Part shown: piece after piece, positions 34,635-46,791 of the stretch
Numbering within the stretch: the first letter of the stretch is position 1
Layout of the letters: every line of letters begins with the position of its first letter
Origin: Sphingomonas morindae
GTDB taxonomy: Bacteria; Pseudomonadota; Alphaproteobacteria; Sphingomonadales; Sphingomonadaceae
Length of the DNA stretch: 64,000 nt
Assembly (NCBI RefSeq): GCF_023822065.1
Contig: NZ_CP084930.1
Location: forward strand, 1,010,501 to 1,074,500
Reading direction: 5' to 3'
Made by a program: the position numbers and the translations under genes
The notes under the pieces: generated by a model
The model's input: only the letters and a program-made list of their open reading frames with translations
The model's database searches: none
Told to the model about the DNA's origin: nothing

Positions 34635-34746
34635 CGCCCCTTTTTATGTTGCAGGTGCGAGTGAACCAGCGCGGTGCCCCTCCCGTCAACGGCTTTGCGC
34701 GCCCGTGCGCTTTCTTCGCCGCGCGCCAGCCGGTACAGCGCGCGCC

Positions 34747-35319
34747 ATGTTCAACGATCTCTCCTCGCCGGCGAGTCTCGTCGCCAGCCGCCGCTCCGCC
34801 AAGCCGCGCGATCTCGTCGCCCCCGGCCCCGACGCCGCGCAGCTGCGGCGCATCCTCGCCGCGGCGATGCGCGTGCCCGATCATGGCAAGCTGGCGCCCT
34901 GGCGGCTGGTGGTGATCGGCGCCGATCGGCGCGACGCCTTCGCGGCGCTGCTCAAGCAATGCTACCGCGCCGACAAGCCCGACGCCGCGCCGCGCGAGCT
35001 TGAGGCGCTGGACCAGTTCGCCCATCAGGCGCCGGTGCTGGTGGCGCTGCTTTCCACCCCCGCGCCGGCGAGCGCGATCCCGCTCTGGGAACAGGAGCTT
35101 TCGGCGGGCGCGGCGGGCATGATGCTGCTCACCGCCGCCCATGCCGAAGGCTTTGCCGGCGGCTGGCTCACCGGCTGGCCCTCCTACGGGCCCGGCGTGG
35201 CCGAGGGGCTCGGCCATCCCGGCGCGCGAATCGCTGGCTATTTCTTCCTCGGCACCCCCGCGCGCCCGCTGGAGGAGCGGCCCCGCCCCGACTATGACGC
35301 GATCGTCAGCCACTTCTGA
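34747..35319 (+). CDS. Nitroreductase family protein (YdjA-like)
   Basis: A 190-residue FMN-dependent nitroreductase of the short, YdjA type. FMN-phosphate contacts are expected at the N-terminal ASRRSAKP. The middle has MRVPDHGKLAPWRLVVIG, and the C-terminal half has the GGWLTGWPSYGP and GYFFLGTP strands. It probably acts as a homodimer reducing nitro compounds or quinones with NAD(P)H. The gene diverges from ridA and is followed 45 bases later by the GntR-type regulator, which might control it. Confidence 0.85.
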   Translation: MFNDLSSPASLVASRRSAKPRDLVAPGPDAAQLRRILAAAMRVPDHGKLAPWRLVVIGADRRDAFAALLKQCYRADKPDAAPRELEALDQFAHQAPVLVALLSTPAPASAIPLWEQELSAGAAGMMLLTAAHAEGFAGGWLTGWPSYGPGVAEGLGHPGARIAGYFFLGTPARPLEERPRPDYDAIVSHF

Positions 35320-35328
35320 CGCCGAGGC

Positions 35329-35356
35329 TTGACGCGCCGTGCTGTGTTACTACGGT
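35329..35356 (+). promoter_or_regulatory. Candidate promoter of YtrA-like gene
   Basis: TTGACG at 35329 and TACGGT at 35351 are separated by 16 bases. The initiation point would fall within a few bases of the ATG at 35365, so the mRNA would be leaderless or nearly so; no ribosome binding site precedes that ATG. The overlapping GTGTTACTACGGTAC could be an autoregulatory site. Confidence 0.3.
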
Positions 35357-35364
35357 ACCGCAGC

Positions 35365-35718
35365 ATGGCCAGCGATGATCGTCCCGTCTATATCCGTCTG
35401 CGCGACAGCATCGCCGAGGCGATCCTCGAGGGCCGCTACGGCGATGGCGACGCCCTGCCTTCGGTGCGCGCCTTCGCCGCCGAGCAGGGCGCCAATCCGC
35501 TGACGGTGGCGCGCGCCTATCAGAGCTTCCAGGACGAAGGGCTGGTGGTGGTGCGGCGCGGCATCGGCATGTTCGTAGCACTCGGCGCGGCGGAGCGGCT
35601 GCGCGCGCAGGAACGCGCCCATTTCCTCCGCCATACCTGGCCACAGGTGCGCGCGCAGATGCGACGGCTGCGGCTGCGGCCCGAGGATCTGCTGAAGGAT
35701 GATCTCGCGCTCGGCTGA
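35365..35718 (+). CDS. GntR family regulator, YtrA subfamily
   Basis: A 117-residue repressor-type protein: an N-terminal GntR winged helix (YIRLRDSIAEAILEGRYGDGDALPSVRAFA, about 8-37; recognition helix near NPLTVARAYQSF) with only a short helical C-terminal tail. That is the YtrA pattern, which lacks a large ligand domain. Partners are often nearby transporters or, here, perhaps the nitroreductase. ATG 35365 was chosen because homologous sequence starts there. Confidence 0.85.
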   Translation: MASDDRPVYIRLRDSIAEAILEGRYGDGDALPSVRAFAAEQGANPLTVARAYQSFQDEGLVVVRRGIGMFVALGAAERLRAQERAHFLRHTWPQVRAQMRRLRLRPEDLLKDDLALG

Positions 35719-35832
35719 GCCCGTCGCCATGCCATTCCGGCACAAAGCCGCGCCAAGCCCGCTGGACCCGCGATCCGGAAGGTCTAGAGCAAAGATTAAC
35801 CTGCTCGGACCTATAAAGCAGCGGGGGAGGAG

Positions 35833-37281
35833 ATGGACCTGGACAGTGGCACCGAGGCGGATCCGTATGGGGATCCGGACGCCGTGGCGGTCGCGCGCGC
35901 CGCGCTGGCGGCCAACCTGCCTCCGCTCGAGACCGATACCGTGCTCGCGCGCGACAAGGGGCGCTTCCGAATCCGCCTCTACGCGCTTCTGCTGGGGCTG
36001 GACTGTGTGGGCGTGGTGGCGGCGTTCGCGCTGGCCAATCTCTTGCGCTTCGGCCTGGCGGATCAAGCCGCCGGGGTGAACAATGCGGCGCTGCTGCTGC
36101 CGCTCTATCTGGCGGTGGCGATCAACCGCAATGTCTACTCGTCCGATCTGTTCAACCGCTGGCGCCATGCCGCGCACCGCGCGCTCACCTCGCTGGGCGG
36201 CGCGGTCGGCGCGATCCTGTTCGTCGCCTTCTATCTGCGCGCCGGCACGCATCTGTCGCGCGAGGTGTTCACCATCGGCACCGCGCTCGCGGCCTTGTGG
36301 ATCTTCGCGCTGCGCTACGCGCTCCACCGCTTCGGGCCGATGCTGTTCGCGGGCGATCCCTTCGCCACGCTGCTCGTCACCGATGGCGTCGCGCTCGAGC
36401 CCGGCCCCCATGCCGTCGCCGTCGATGCCGCCGCGCTCGCGCTCAACCCCGATGTCGCCGATCCGCACGCGCTCGATCGCGTCGGCCGGCTCCTCAAGCG
36501 CGCCGACCGCGTCGTCGTCGCCTGCCCCGAACATCGCCGCGCCGCCTGGGCCGCCGTGCTCAAGGGCGCCAATATCCGCGGCGAGATCGTCACCCCCGAA
36601 CTCAGCGGCCTCGGCTCGCTCGGCGCCAGCCGCTTCGCCAACGCGCCCACGCTGATCGTCTCGGTCGGCCCGCTCAGCCTGCGCCACCGCGCGCTCAAAC
36701 GCGGCCTCGATCTCTTCCTCTCGATCGCAGCACTCACCGTGCTCGCGCCGCTGCTCGCGCTCACCGCGCTCGCCGTCAAGCTCGAGAGCAGCGGACCCAT
36801 CTTCTTCGTCCAGCCCCGGCTCGGACGCGGCAACCGCCTCTTCCCCATGTACAAGTTCCGCTCGATGCGGGCCGAATTGTGCGATGTCGCCGGCGCCCAG
36901 TCGACCGCGCGCGGCGATGCCCGCGTCACCCGCGTCGGCCGCATCATCCGCGCCACCTCGATCGACGAACTCCCCCAGCTGCTCAACGTCCTCAAAGGCG
37001 ACATGTCGATCGTCGGGCCCCGCCCCCACGCACTCGGCAGCCTCGCCGGCGACAAGCTCTTCTGGGAAGTCGATCAGCGCTACTGGCACCGCCACGCCAC
37101 CAAGCCCGGCATCACCGGTCTCGCCCAGGTCCGCGGCTTCCGCGGCGCCACCCACCTCACCTCCGACCTCACCTACCGGCTCCAGGCCGATCTCGACTAT
37201 CTCAACGGATGGACCCTCTGGCGCGACATCTCCATCCTGCTCGCGACCGCGCGCGTGGTGCTGCACCGCAACGCCTATTGA
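35833..37281 (+). CDS. Exopolysaccharide polyprenyl glycosylphosphotransferase
   Basis: A 482-residue membrane enzyme that transfers the first sugar-phosphate onto undecaprenyl phosphate to start a polysaccharide repeat. About four N-terminal transmembrane helices (about 48-160), a CoA-binding-like middle, one further helix (LFLSIAALTVLAPLLALTAL) and the C-terminal sugar-transferase domain are visible. Domain marks are KRGLDLFLS, MYKFRSMRA and SIDELPQLLNVLKGDMSIVGPRP. It resembles sphingan GelB/SpsB-type initiators. The rest of a sphingan cluster is not adjacent. Probably an isolated priming transferase serving the surface-glycan locus upstream. Confidence 0.9.
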   Translation: MDLDSGTEADPYGDPDAVAVARAALAANLPPLETDTVLARDKGRFRIRLYALLLGLDCVGVVAAFALANLLRFGLADQAAGVNNAALLLPLYLAVAINRNVYSSDLFNRWRHAAHRALTSLGGAVGAILFVAFYLRAGTHLSREVFTIGTALAALWIFALRYALHRFGPMLFAGDPFATLLVTDGVALEPGPHAVAVDAAALALNPDVADPHALDRVGRLLKRADRVVVACPEHRRAAWAAVLKGANIRGEIVTPELSGLGSLGASRFANAPTLIVSVGPLSLRHRALKRGLDLFLSIAALTVLAPLLALTALAVKLESSGPIFFVQPRLGRGNRLFPMYKFRSMRAELCDVAGAQSTARGDARVTRVGRIIRATSIDELPQLLNVLKGDMSIVGPRPHALGSLAGDKLFWEVDQRYWHRHATKPGITGLAQVRGFRGATHLTSDLTYRLQADLDYLNGWTLWRDISILLATARVVLHRNAY

Positions 37282-37350
37282 CGGCACCGGCCGCGCCGAT
37301 CCGACAAGACTCTCTAGCCAGCGTCGCGCCGAGCCTCTACCGCGCCCGCC

Positions 37351-38910
37351 ATGGCACCGTTCTTCTCGGCCGTGGCCCTTGGCCTGCTCGTCGCCTTCGG
37401 CTTCCAGCCCTTCGGCATCTGGCCGCTCGCGCTGATCGGCTATGCCGGGCTGGCGCTGCTGATCCAGGCCCGCAGCCCGCGCGCGCGCGCCGCGTTCGCG
37501 ATCGGCTGGGGCTTCGGGCTCGGCCAGTTCGTGCTCGGGCTGGACTGGATCGCCACCGCCTTCACCTACCAGGCCAAGATGCCGGGCTGGCTCGGCTGGA
37601 TCGCGGTGCTGCTGCTGTCGCTCTACCTCGCCGTCTTTCCAGGCCTGGCCGCGCTGGGCGCCTGGTGGACGACCCGCCGGATCGGCGGCGGCGCGGCGAC
37701 CCTGTCGCTCGCGCTCGGCGCCTGCTGGGGCGTTTCGGAATGGCTGCGCGGCACGCTCTTCACGGGCTTTCCGTGGAACCCGGCCGCCGCCGCCTTTGTC
37801 GATCTGCCGCTCGCCCAGCTGGCGCGGATCACCGGCACCTACGGGCTTTCGGCGATCATCGTCGCCTCGTCGGGCTTCATCCTCATCCTCGCCGCGCTGC
37901 CGCGCGAGCGGCTCGGCCGCAAGACGATGCTGTCCTCCGCCAACCTGCCCGCGGCGGCGGGGCTGCTGCTGCTCGCGGGCCTGTATTTCGCGCCGGGCAT
38001 CGCGGTGCGTATCGGCCGTCCCGATCCGCTGCCGCCGGGGACCGGCCCGCGCGTGACGGTGATCCAGCCCGATATCGGCCAAGGCGAGCGCTGGGATCCG
38101 CAGCTGAGCCGCCGCCATCTGCAGCGGCTGATCGCCCTGTCCGGCCGGCCGGGCGATCAGCCGCGCGTGCTGCTCTGGCCCGAATCGGCGATCGAGGATT
38201 TCGTCACCGAGGATCCCGCCATAGCCGCCGCGCTGGCGCCGGTGATCGGCCCGCGCGACGTGCTGATCGCGGGCGGCGTGCTGCCCGTTCGCGACGCCGG
38301 AGGCGCCTTCGTGGCGGCGCGCAACAGCGCCTTCGCGATCGGGCCGGGCGGCCGCATCCTCGGCCGCTACGACAAGGCGCATCTCGTGCCCTACGGCGAA
38401 TATCTGCCGATGCGGCCGCTGCTTTCGCTGCTCGGCCTGTCGCGGCTGGCGCCCGGCGACGTGGATTTCCTGCCCGGGCCGGGGCCACGCACGCTCGCTC
38501 TGCCGGGCGGCCTCAGCGTGGCGGTGCAGATCTGCTACGAGATGATCTTCTCGGGCCATGTCGTCGACGAGGCGCACCGGCCGGACTTCCTCTTCAACCC
38601 CTCGAACGATGCCTGGTTCGGCCCGTCCGGCCCGCCCCAGCATCTGGCGCAGGCGCGGCTGCGCGCGATCGAGGAGGGGCTGCCGATCGCCCGCGCCACG
38701 CCCACGGGGATCTCCGCCATCATCGCGCCCGATGGCCGCATCGTCCGCGAACTCGGCGCACACGCAATGGGCATGACGAGCGAGCGGTTGCCCGCCGCGC
38801 GGCCGCGGCCGATCTTCACCTATCTGGGCGATGGCGCCGTGTGGCTGATAGCCCTGCTTCTCGGCCTCATGGCGATTGCCGCTGGCCGATATAAGGAAAG
38901 CTTTATATAA
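37351..38910 (+). CDS. lnt: Apolipoprotein N-acyltransferase
   Basis: A 519-residue inner-membrane enzyme that adds the third acyl chain to lipoproteins. N-terminal transmembrane helices (about residues 1-215) are followed by the nitrilase-fold domain with the catalytic triad visible: E278 in [11 protein letters not shown]342 in [12 protein letters not shown] and C395 in [11 protein letters not shown] final transmembrane helix precedes the stop. The 3' end contains the start of a structured region that continues into the metK leader. Confidence 0.95.
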   Translation: MAPFFSAVALGLLVAFGFQPFGIWPLALIGYAGLALLIQARSPRARAAFAIGWGFGLGQFVLGLDWIATAFTYQAKMPGWLGWIAVLLLSLYLAVFPGLAALGAWWTTRRIGGGAATLSLALGACWGVSEWLRGTLFTGFPWNPAAAAFVDLPLAQLARITGTYGLSAIIVASSGFILILAALPRERLGRKTMLSSANLPAAAGLLLLAGLYFAPGIAVRIGRPDPLPPGTGPRVTVIQPDIGQGERWDPQLSRRHLQRLIALSGRPGDQPRVLLWPESAIEDFVTEDPAIAAALAPVIGPRDVLIAGGVLPVRDAGGAFVAARNSAFAIGPGGRILGRYDKAHLVPYGEYLPMRPLLSLLGLSRLAPGDVDFLPGPGPRTLALPGGLSVAVQICYEMIFSGHVVDEAHRPDFLFNPSNDAWFGPSGPPQHLAQARLRAIEEGLPIARATPTGISAIIAPDGRIVRELGAHAMGMTSERLPAARPRPIFTYLGDGAVWLIALLLGLMAIAAGRYKESFI

Positions 38911-38947
38911 GGCTTCCTCAAAGTCTGGTTCCTCAGGAGACCCTTCC
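38889..38947 (+). promoter_or_regulatory. Structured metK leader with competing hairpins
   Basis: Two mutually exclusive stems are visible. ATATAA (38889-38894) can pair with TTATAT (38903-38908); alternatively AGGAA-A-GC (38894-38901) pairs with GCTTCCT (38912-38918). The TTCCTC of the second could also cover the AGGAG ribosome binding site at 38935-38939. This would suit SAM-dependent control of SAM synthesis, but it matches no SAM riboswitch consensus I could confirm by eye. Confidence 0.3.
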
Positions 38948-40144
<1,197 letters not shown>

Positions 40145-40151
40145 TCGCGGC

Positions 40152-40184
40152 GGGCCGGCGGCGGCGCCATCGCCCCGCCGGCCC
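40152..40184. terminator. Intergenic hairpin between convergent genes
   Basis: GGGCCGGCGG / CCGCCGGCCC is a perfect 10-bp stem with a 13-base loop between the convergent metK and GGDEF genes. There is no T-run on either side, so a terminator role is plausible but unproven. Confidence 0.35.
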
Positions 40185-40193
40185 CACCCCGTC

Positions 40194-41957
40194 TCAGGCG
40201 GCGGACACCTGGTTGCGGCCGTTGCGCTTGGCCGCATAGAGCGCGGCATCCGCACGCGCCAGCAGCGCCGCGGCGGGCTCCATCCCATCGTGCCGCGCCA
40301 TGCCGCAGCTGATCGAGATGGGCACCCACAGGCCGGCGCCGATCGCCACCGGCCGCGCGGCCACCTGCGCGGCGATCGCGGCGCACAGGCTCTGGCTGCG
40401 CTCCTCGCCCTCCTCGATCAGCAGCAGCGCGAATTCATCGCCGCCGAACCGGCCGAGCGCATCCTCGCCGCGCACCAGCGCGCCGATCCGCGCCGCCACC
40501 TCCACCAGCACCGCATCGCCGGCGGCGTGGCCATGGCGATCGTTGATCGGCTTGAAGCGATCAAGATCGATCATCGCCACATGGACGCGCGCATGGGCGG
40601 CGAGCGCGCGGTCCAGCCGTTCCAGAAATCCCGCCCGGTTGAGCAGCCCGGTCAGGCTGTCGGTGCGGGCGCTGCGCGACAAGGCCAGTTCGGTGCGCTT
40701 GCGGGCCGTCACGTCGCGGATGGTGGCGACGCTGCCGCCGGCGCCGCCCTCCCCCGCTGAGACGGCGCAGATCGCCGCCTCAAGCCAGCGCGCCTCGCCC
40801 TCCACGGGGCTGAACTCGATCTGATGGAAGCGGCCCGGCTCGCTCAGCGCGGCGCGATGCCCCTCCACCAGCAGATCGCCGCCGAGCGCGGACAGCGCCA
40901 TGCCGGCCAGATCCGCGGGCGCGCGGCCGAACAGCGTCATGGTCGCGCCATCGGCGGCGCGGCACTGGCCGTCCGCGCCAATGTGGAGCAGCACATCGGC
41001 CGAGCGCGAGGCGAGAAGCCGCAGCATTGCCTCGCTCTCCGCCAGCCGCGCGGTCAGCGCGCGGCGCGCGCCGAGCGCAGTGGAGACGGGCAGGCCCGTC
41101 AGCAGCAGCGTGGCGAGGTAGAATTGCAGATAATGCGCCTGCTCCAGCGGCACCGGCGAGACGAGCGGCAGCGGGCCGCGCCCCACCAGCGTGGCGCTGA
41201 TTCCCGCCAGCGCGACGATCAGCACCGAGACCTGCGTGCCGCGCTGGCCGAGGCGGAAGGCCACGAGCATCATCAGCGCGAAGGGCAGGAACAGGAGCGG
41301 CCGCTCCGCGCCCCAGAAGACGATCACGGCGGTGAGGGCGGTGAGGGCGAGCAGCGCCACGCATTCCAGCCGCCGCGCCGGGGCGCAGCTGCGCAGCCAG
41401 CCCGCATAATCGCCCCGCAGCTGCGAGACGAAGATCGGGGTGAAGATCAGCAGGCCCAGCCCGTCGCTCAGGAACCAGACGCGAAAGGCGCGTACATAGC
41501 CTGTGTCCAGCAGCAGCGTGGCGGCGCCGGCGGCGACCACCCCGCTGACCGCCGGCGCGATCAGCCCCGCCCAGCCGAGAAAGCGGATCATCGCCGCCGG
41601 ATCGGGCAGCAGCCCCTCGCGGCGCAGCGCCGCCGCGCGCAGGCCGAACAGCGCCAGACCCACTTCCAGCATGTTGCACGCGGCGAAGGCGAGCGGCACC
41701 GGCGCCGAGCCGCGCACCACCAGCCCCGCCGCCGTGCTCCCCGCATAGCCGATCGCCAGCAAGGTGGGCCAGCGGTGGCGCGGCAGGCGCAGCCCGGTGG
41801 CGAGCAGCAGCGCATTGGCCGGCCACACCGCCGCGATCGCGCCATCGTGGCTGACTAGGCGGAGGGTGAGGATGGCGAGCAGCGCCGAGCCGATGCCGGC
41901 CGCCAGCATCGCGCCCGTGTGGCGGGGATGATCGAGGCTGGGGCAGCGTCTGGCCAT
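40194..41957 (-). CDS. MASE1-PAS-GGDEF diguanylate cyclase
   Basis: A 587-residue membrane-bound c-di-GMP synthase. The N-terminal MASE1 sensor has about eight transmembrane helices (about 15-290; AAVWPANALLLATGL is a typical start). It is followed by a PAS domain (about 295-420) and a C-terminal GGDEF domain with intact RFGGDEFALLL. An inhibitory site RGED lies five residues upstream, so product inhibition is likely. ATG 41957 was chosen over an in-frame TTG. Its product could feed the PilZ protein at 31233-31679. It converges on metK. Confidence 0.9.
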   Translation of the reverse strand: MARRCPSLDHPRHTGAMLAAGIGSALLAILTLRLVSHDGAIAAVWPANALLLATGLRLPRHRWPTLLAIGYAGSTAAGLVVRGSAPVPLAFAACNMLEVGLALFGLRAAALRREGLLPDPAAMIRFLGWAGLIAPAVSGVVAAGAATLLLDTGYVRAFRVWFLSDGLGLLIFTPIFVSQLRGDYAGWLRSCAPARRLECVALLALTALTAVIVFWGAERPLLFLPFALMMLVAFRLGQRGTQVSVLIVALAGISATLVGRGPLPLVSPVPLEQAHYLQFYLATLLLTGLPVSTALGARRALTARLAESEAMLRLLASRSADVLLHIGADGQCRAADGATMTLFGRAPADLAGMALSALGGDLLVEGHRAALSEPGRFHQIEFSPVEGEARWLEAAICAVSAGEGGAGGSVATIRDVTARKRTELALSRSARTDSLTGLLNRAGFLERLDRALAAHARVHVAMIDLDRFKPINDRHGHAAGDAVLVEVAARIGALVRGEDALGRFGGDEFALLLIEEGEERSQSLCAAIAAQVAARPVAIGAGLWVPISISCGMARHDGMEPAAALLARADAALYAAKRNGRNQVSAA

Positions 41958-42064
41958 GACCAAAGTCTAAGCAATAATCCCTAGCGGTTTGTTAACCGAA
42001 CTTCACCGCCGCCCTTGTCCTTGCCGAGGCGCTTCCCATGTGCGCGGAGGCACTTGCCCAATCC

Positions 42065-42079
42065 GAACAAATATGGAAC
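42065..42079. promoter_or_regulatory. LexA (SOS) box upstream of uvrA
   Basis: GAAC-AAATATG-GAAC is the reverse complement form of the alphaproteobacterial LexA site GTTC-N7-GTTC. It lies 11 bases before the uvrA start, where repressor binding would block initiation, and the gene is a classic SOS target. Confidence 0.8.
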
Positions 42080-42089
42080 GTTAACCCCT

Positions 42090-45008
<2,919 letters not shown>

Positions 45009-45056
45009 AGCGGCGGGCGGCGCGGCGGCCCGTCGCGCGCGCCCGTCGGGCCCGCC

Positions 45057-45485
45057 TCAGCGGTAGAGGTGCGGCGCGTCCTTGGGGTCCGGCCCCCAGC
45101 GATTGGCGCCGCGCTGGCTGTCGGTGAGGAAGAAGATCAGCAGCACCAGCGCGCCGACAAAGGGGATGAAGCCGATCAGCAGCCACCAGCCGCTGCGGCC
45201 GATATCGTGGCAGCGGCGCACCGCCACCGCCAGCGAGGGGATGAGCGTCGCCAGCCAGGCGAGCTTGGTGATCCAGCCGGCGGTGCGCATCGTCTCGTAG
45301 GACCACAGGCCGGTGCCGGTGGTGAGCACGGTCGCGCTGGTGCCGCCGGTCGGCAGCAGTTCGTCCAGCGCCATGGCGACGGCGTAGAGCAGGAACAGGA
45401 ACAGCACGAAGAGCCAATATTCGATGCGCGGTGCGCGGCCTCGAAAATCGGCATAGTGGCGCAAGGGCCGGATCATCCAGTGCAT
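45057..45485 (-). CDS. DUF805 membrane protein
   Basis: A 142-residue integral membrane protein with the DUF805 layout: an N-terminal FRGRAPRIEYWLFVLF motif and four transmembrane segments. The conserved RRCHDIGRSGWWLLIGFIPFVGALVLLI appears before a short tail with W-G-P-x-P. The function is unknown. It converges on uvrA across a GC-rich 48-base gap. Confidence 0.9.
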   Translation of the reverse strand: MHWMIRPLRHYADFRGRAPRIEYWLFVLFLFLLYAVAMALDELLPTGGTSATVLTTGTGLWSYETMRTAGWITKLAWLATLIPSLAVAVRRCHDIGRSGWWLLIGFIPFVGALVLLIFFLTDSQRGANRWGPDPKDAPHLYR

Positions 45486-45544
45486 CGGTCTTCCCCCAGA
45501 AGCTGTGGTCGCAGCTGCAACGTCCGCCCGCGCGCGACGCTCCC

Positions 45545-46417
45545 TCAGCCCGTCAGCGGACGGCGGCGGTAGGAAAGCGCCTCCGCCACGTCATCATGCC
45601 CCACCGTCGCGCGCTGGGCGAGATCGGCGATCGTCCGCGCAACCCGCAGCACCCGCGTATAGCCGCGCGCCGAAAGGCGCAGCGTCTCGGCGGCGCGGGC
45701 GAGCAGCGCCTGGCCGCGCGCATCGGGGGTGGCGACCGTGTCGAGCAGCGCGCCATCGGCCTCGGCATTGGTGCGCAGCCCCGCCTCGGCATAGCGCGCC
45801 GCCTGGCAGGCGCGCGCGGCGGCGACGCGCGCCGCCACGGCGGCGGACTTCTCCCCCGTGGGCGGCAGCGCGAGATCGGCGGCGGTGACGGGCCGCATCT
45901 CGACATGGCAATCGATGCGATCGAGCAGCGGGCCCGATATCTTGGCCTGGTAATCGGCGGCGCAGCGCGGCGCCCGCGCGCAGGCGAGGCCGGCATCGCC
46001 GAGATAGCCGCAGCGGCAGGGGTTCATCGCCGCGATCAGCTGCACCCGCGCGGGGAAGGTGACATGGGCGTTGGCGCGGGCGACGGTGACGCTGCCCGTC
46101 TCCACCGGCTGGCGCAGCGAATCGAGCACGGCGCGCTGGAACTCGGCCAGCTCGTCGAGGAACAGCACGCCGAGATGGGCGAGGCTCACCTCGCCCGGCC
46201 GCGCGCGCAGCCCGCCGCCGGTGAGCGCGGCGATCGAGGCGGAATGGTGCGGCGCGCGGAACGGCCGGCGGCGGATCAGCCGGCCTTCGGGAAGCCCGCC
46301 GGCGACGCTGGCAATCATCGACACCTCGAGCGCCTCGGCGGGGGCGAGATCGGGCAATATCCCCGGCAGGCACGCCGCGAGCAGCGACTTGCCCGCCCCC
46401 GGCGGCCCCACCATCAA
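45545..46417 (-). pseudogene. comM: comM (yifB) Mg-chelatase-like ATPase, 5' half missing
   Basis: Only the C-terminal 290 residues of a roughly 500-residue ComM/YifB helicase remain. The remnant opens at the Walker A motif (LMVGPPGAGKSLLA), continues through the HHSAS loop, the Walker B-like VLFLDELAEF, the NPCRCGYLGD zinc region and the C-terminal lid (GYTRVLRVARTIADL). The N-terminal S5/Lon-like half is absent. Upstream of the Leu-Met codons the frame reads a few unrelated residues and then TAG at about 46445. comM is a known insertion site for genomic islands. ComM helps branch migration in transformation, so this copy should be inactive unless the other half reconnects elsewhere. Confidence 0.85.
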
Positions 46418-46791
46418 CCGGTCCGATATGGCTACACCCTTCTATATCAGTCAGCTCTGGTCGGCCACATTCCCGCTTTCAGGAAAGTGGCCCGGACCAG
46501 CTTCAAGCCACGCCCGCCCCCTAGCCGCTCCCATCATCTTCATTTACGTTCGAATTAAGCTTTCGGGCCGCCGCCCGGAATGGCTCACCTTGGGACAAAG
46601 CCGCCGTACTTGGCCTGCCAATTCGACGACGGCTTTCGGCATGAGCAGACGCAACAGCCTCGGATCGATGTGTCGATCGACTGAGGCTGGGCGGTGTGCG
46701 GCAAGGCAGCTTACAACCGATAAGGCGATAGAAACGACGTGGGTGCGTAACTATATAGGTTGCGGGGCTGACGTTGAGGAATGGGGGATTG
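46418..46791. other. Island edge and promoter region, no gene
   Basis: 374 bases between truncated comM and the five-gene operon. It contains the junction with comM, an imperfect hairpin (46457-46500) and, near 46751, AT-rich TAACTATATAGG that may be a -10 region for the operon. No credible coding frame was found on either strand. Confidence 0.5.
46457..46500. repeat. Imperfect hairpin near island end
   Basis: Three stems in series (CTGGTC/GACCAG, GGCCAC/GTGGCC, TTCC/GGAA) with a 2-base bulge, one A-A mismatch and an 8-base loop. It lies about 35 bases inside the accessory side of the comM junction, where transposase or integrase sites are expected. Its function is inferred. Confidence 0.5.

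Noticed and set aside
35350-38763. 1137-codon minus-strand open frame opposite the glycosylphosphotransferase and lnt
   Set aside because: Low-complexity Arg/Gln/Glu composition without domains. Both plus-strand genes are clear families.
38880-38947. Known SAM riboswitch at metK
   Set aside because: Stems are present, but the sequence did not match SAM-II or SAM/SAH consensus features that I could verify by eye; kept only as a low-confidence leader.
45009-45056. Terminator between uvrA and DUF805 gene
   Set aside because: GC-rich and foldable, but no single dominant stem and no T-run.
46457-46500. Integron attC site
   Set aside because: The hairpin is bulged like attC, but the core sites (GTTRRRY and its complement) are missing and there is no integron integrase or cassette array.
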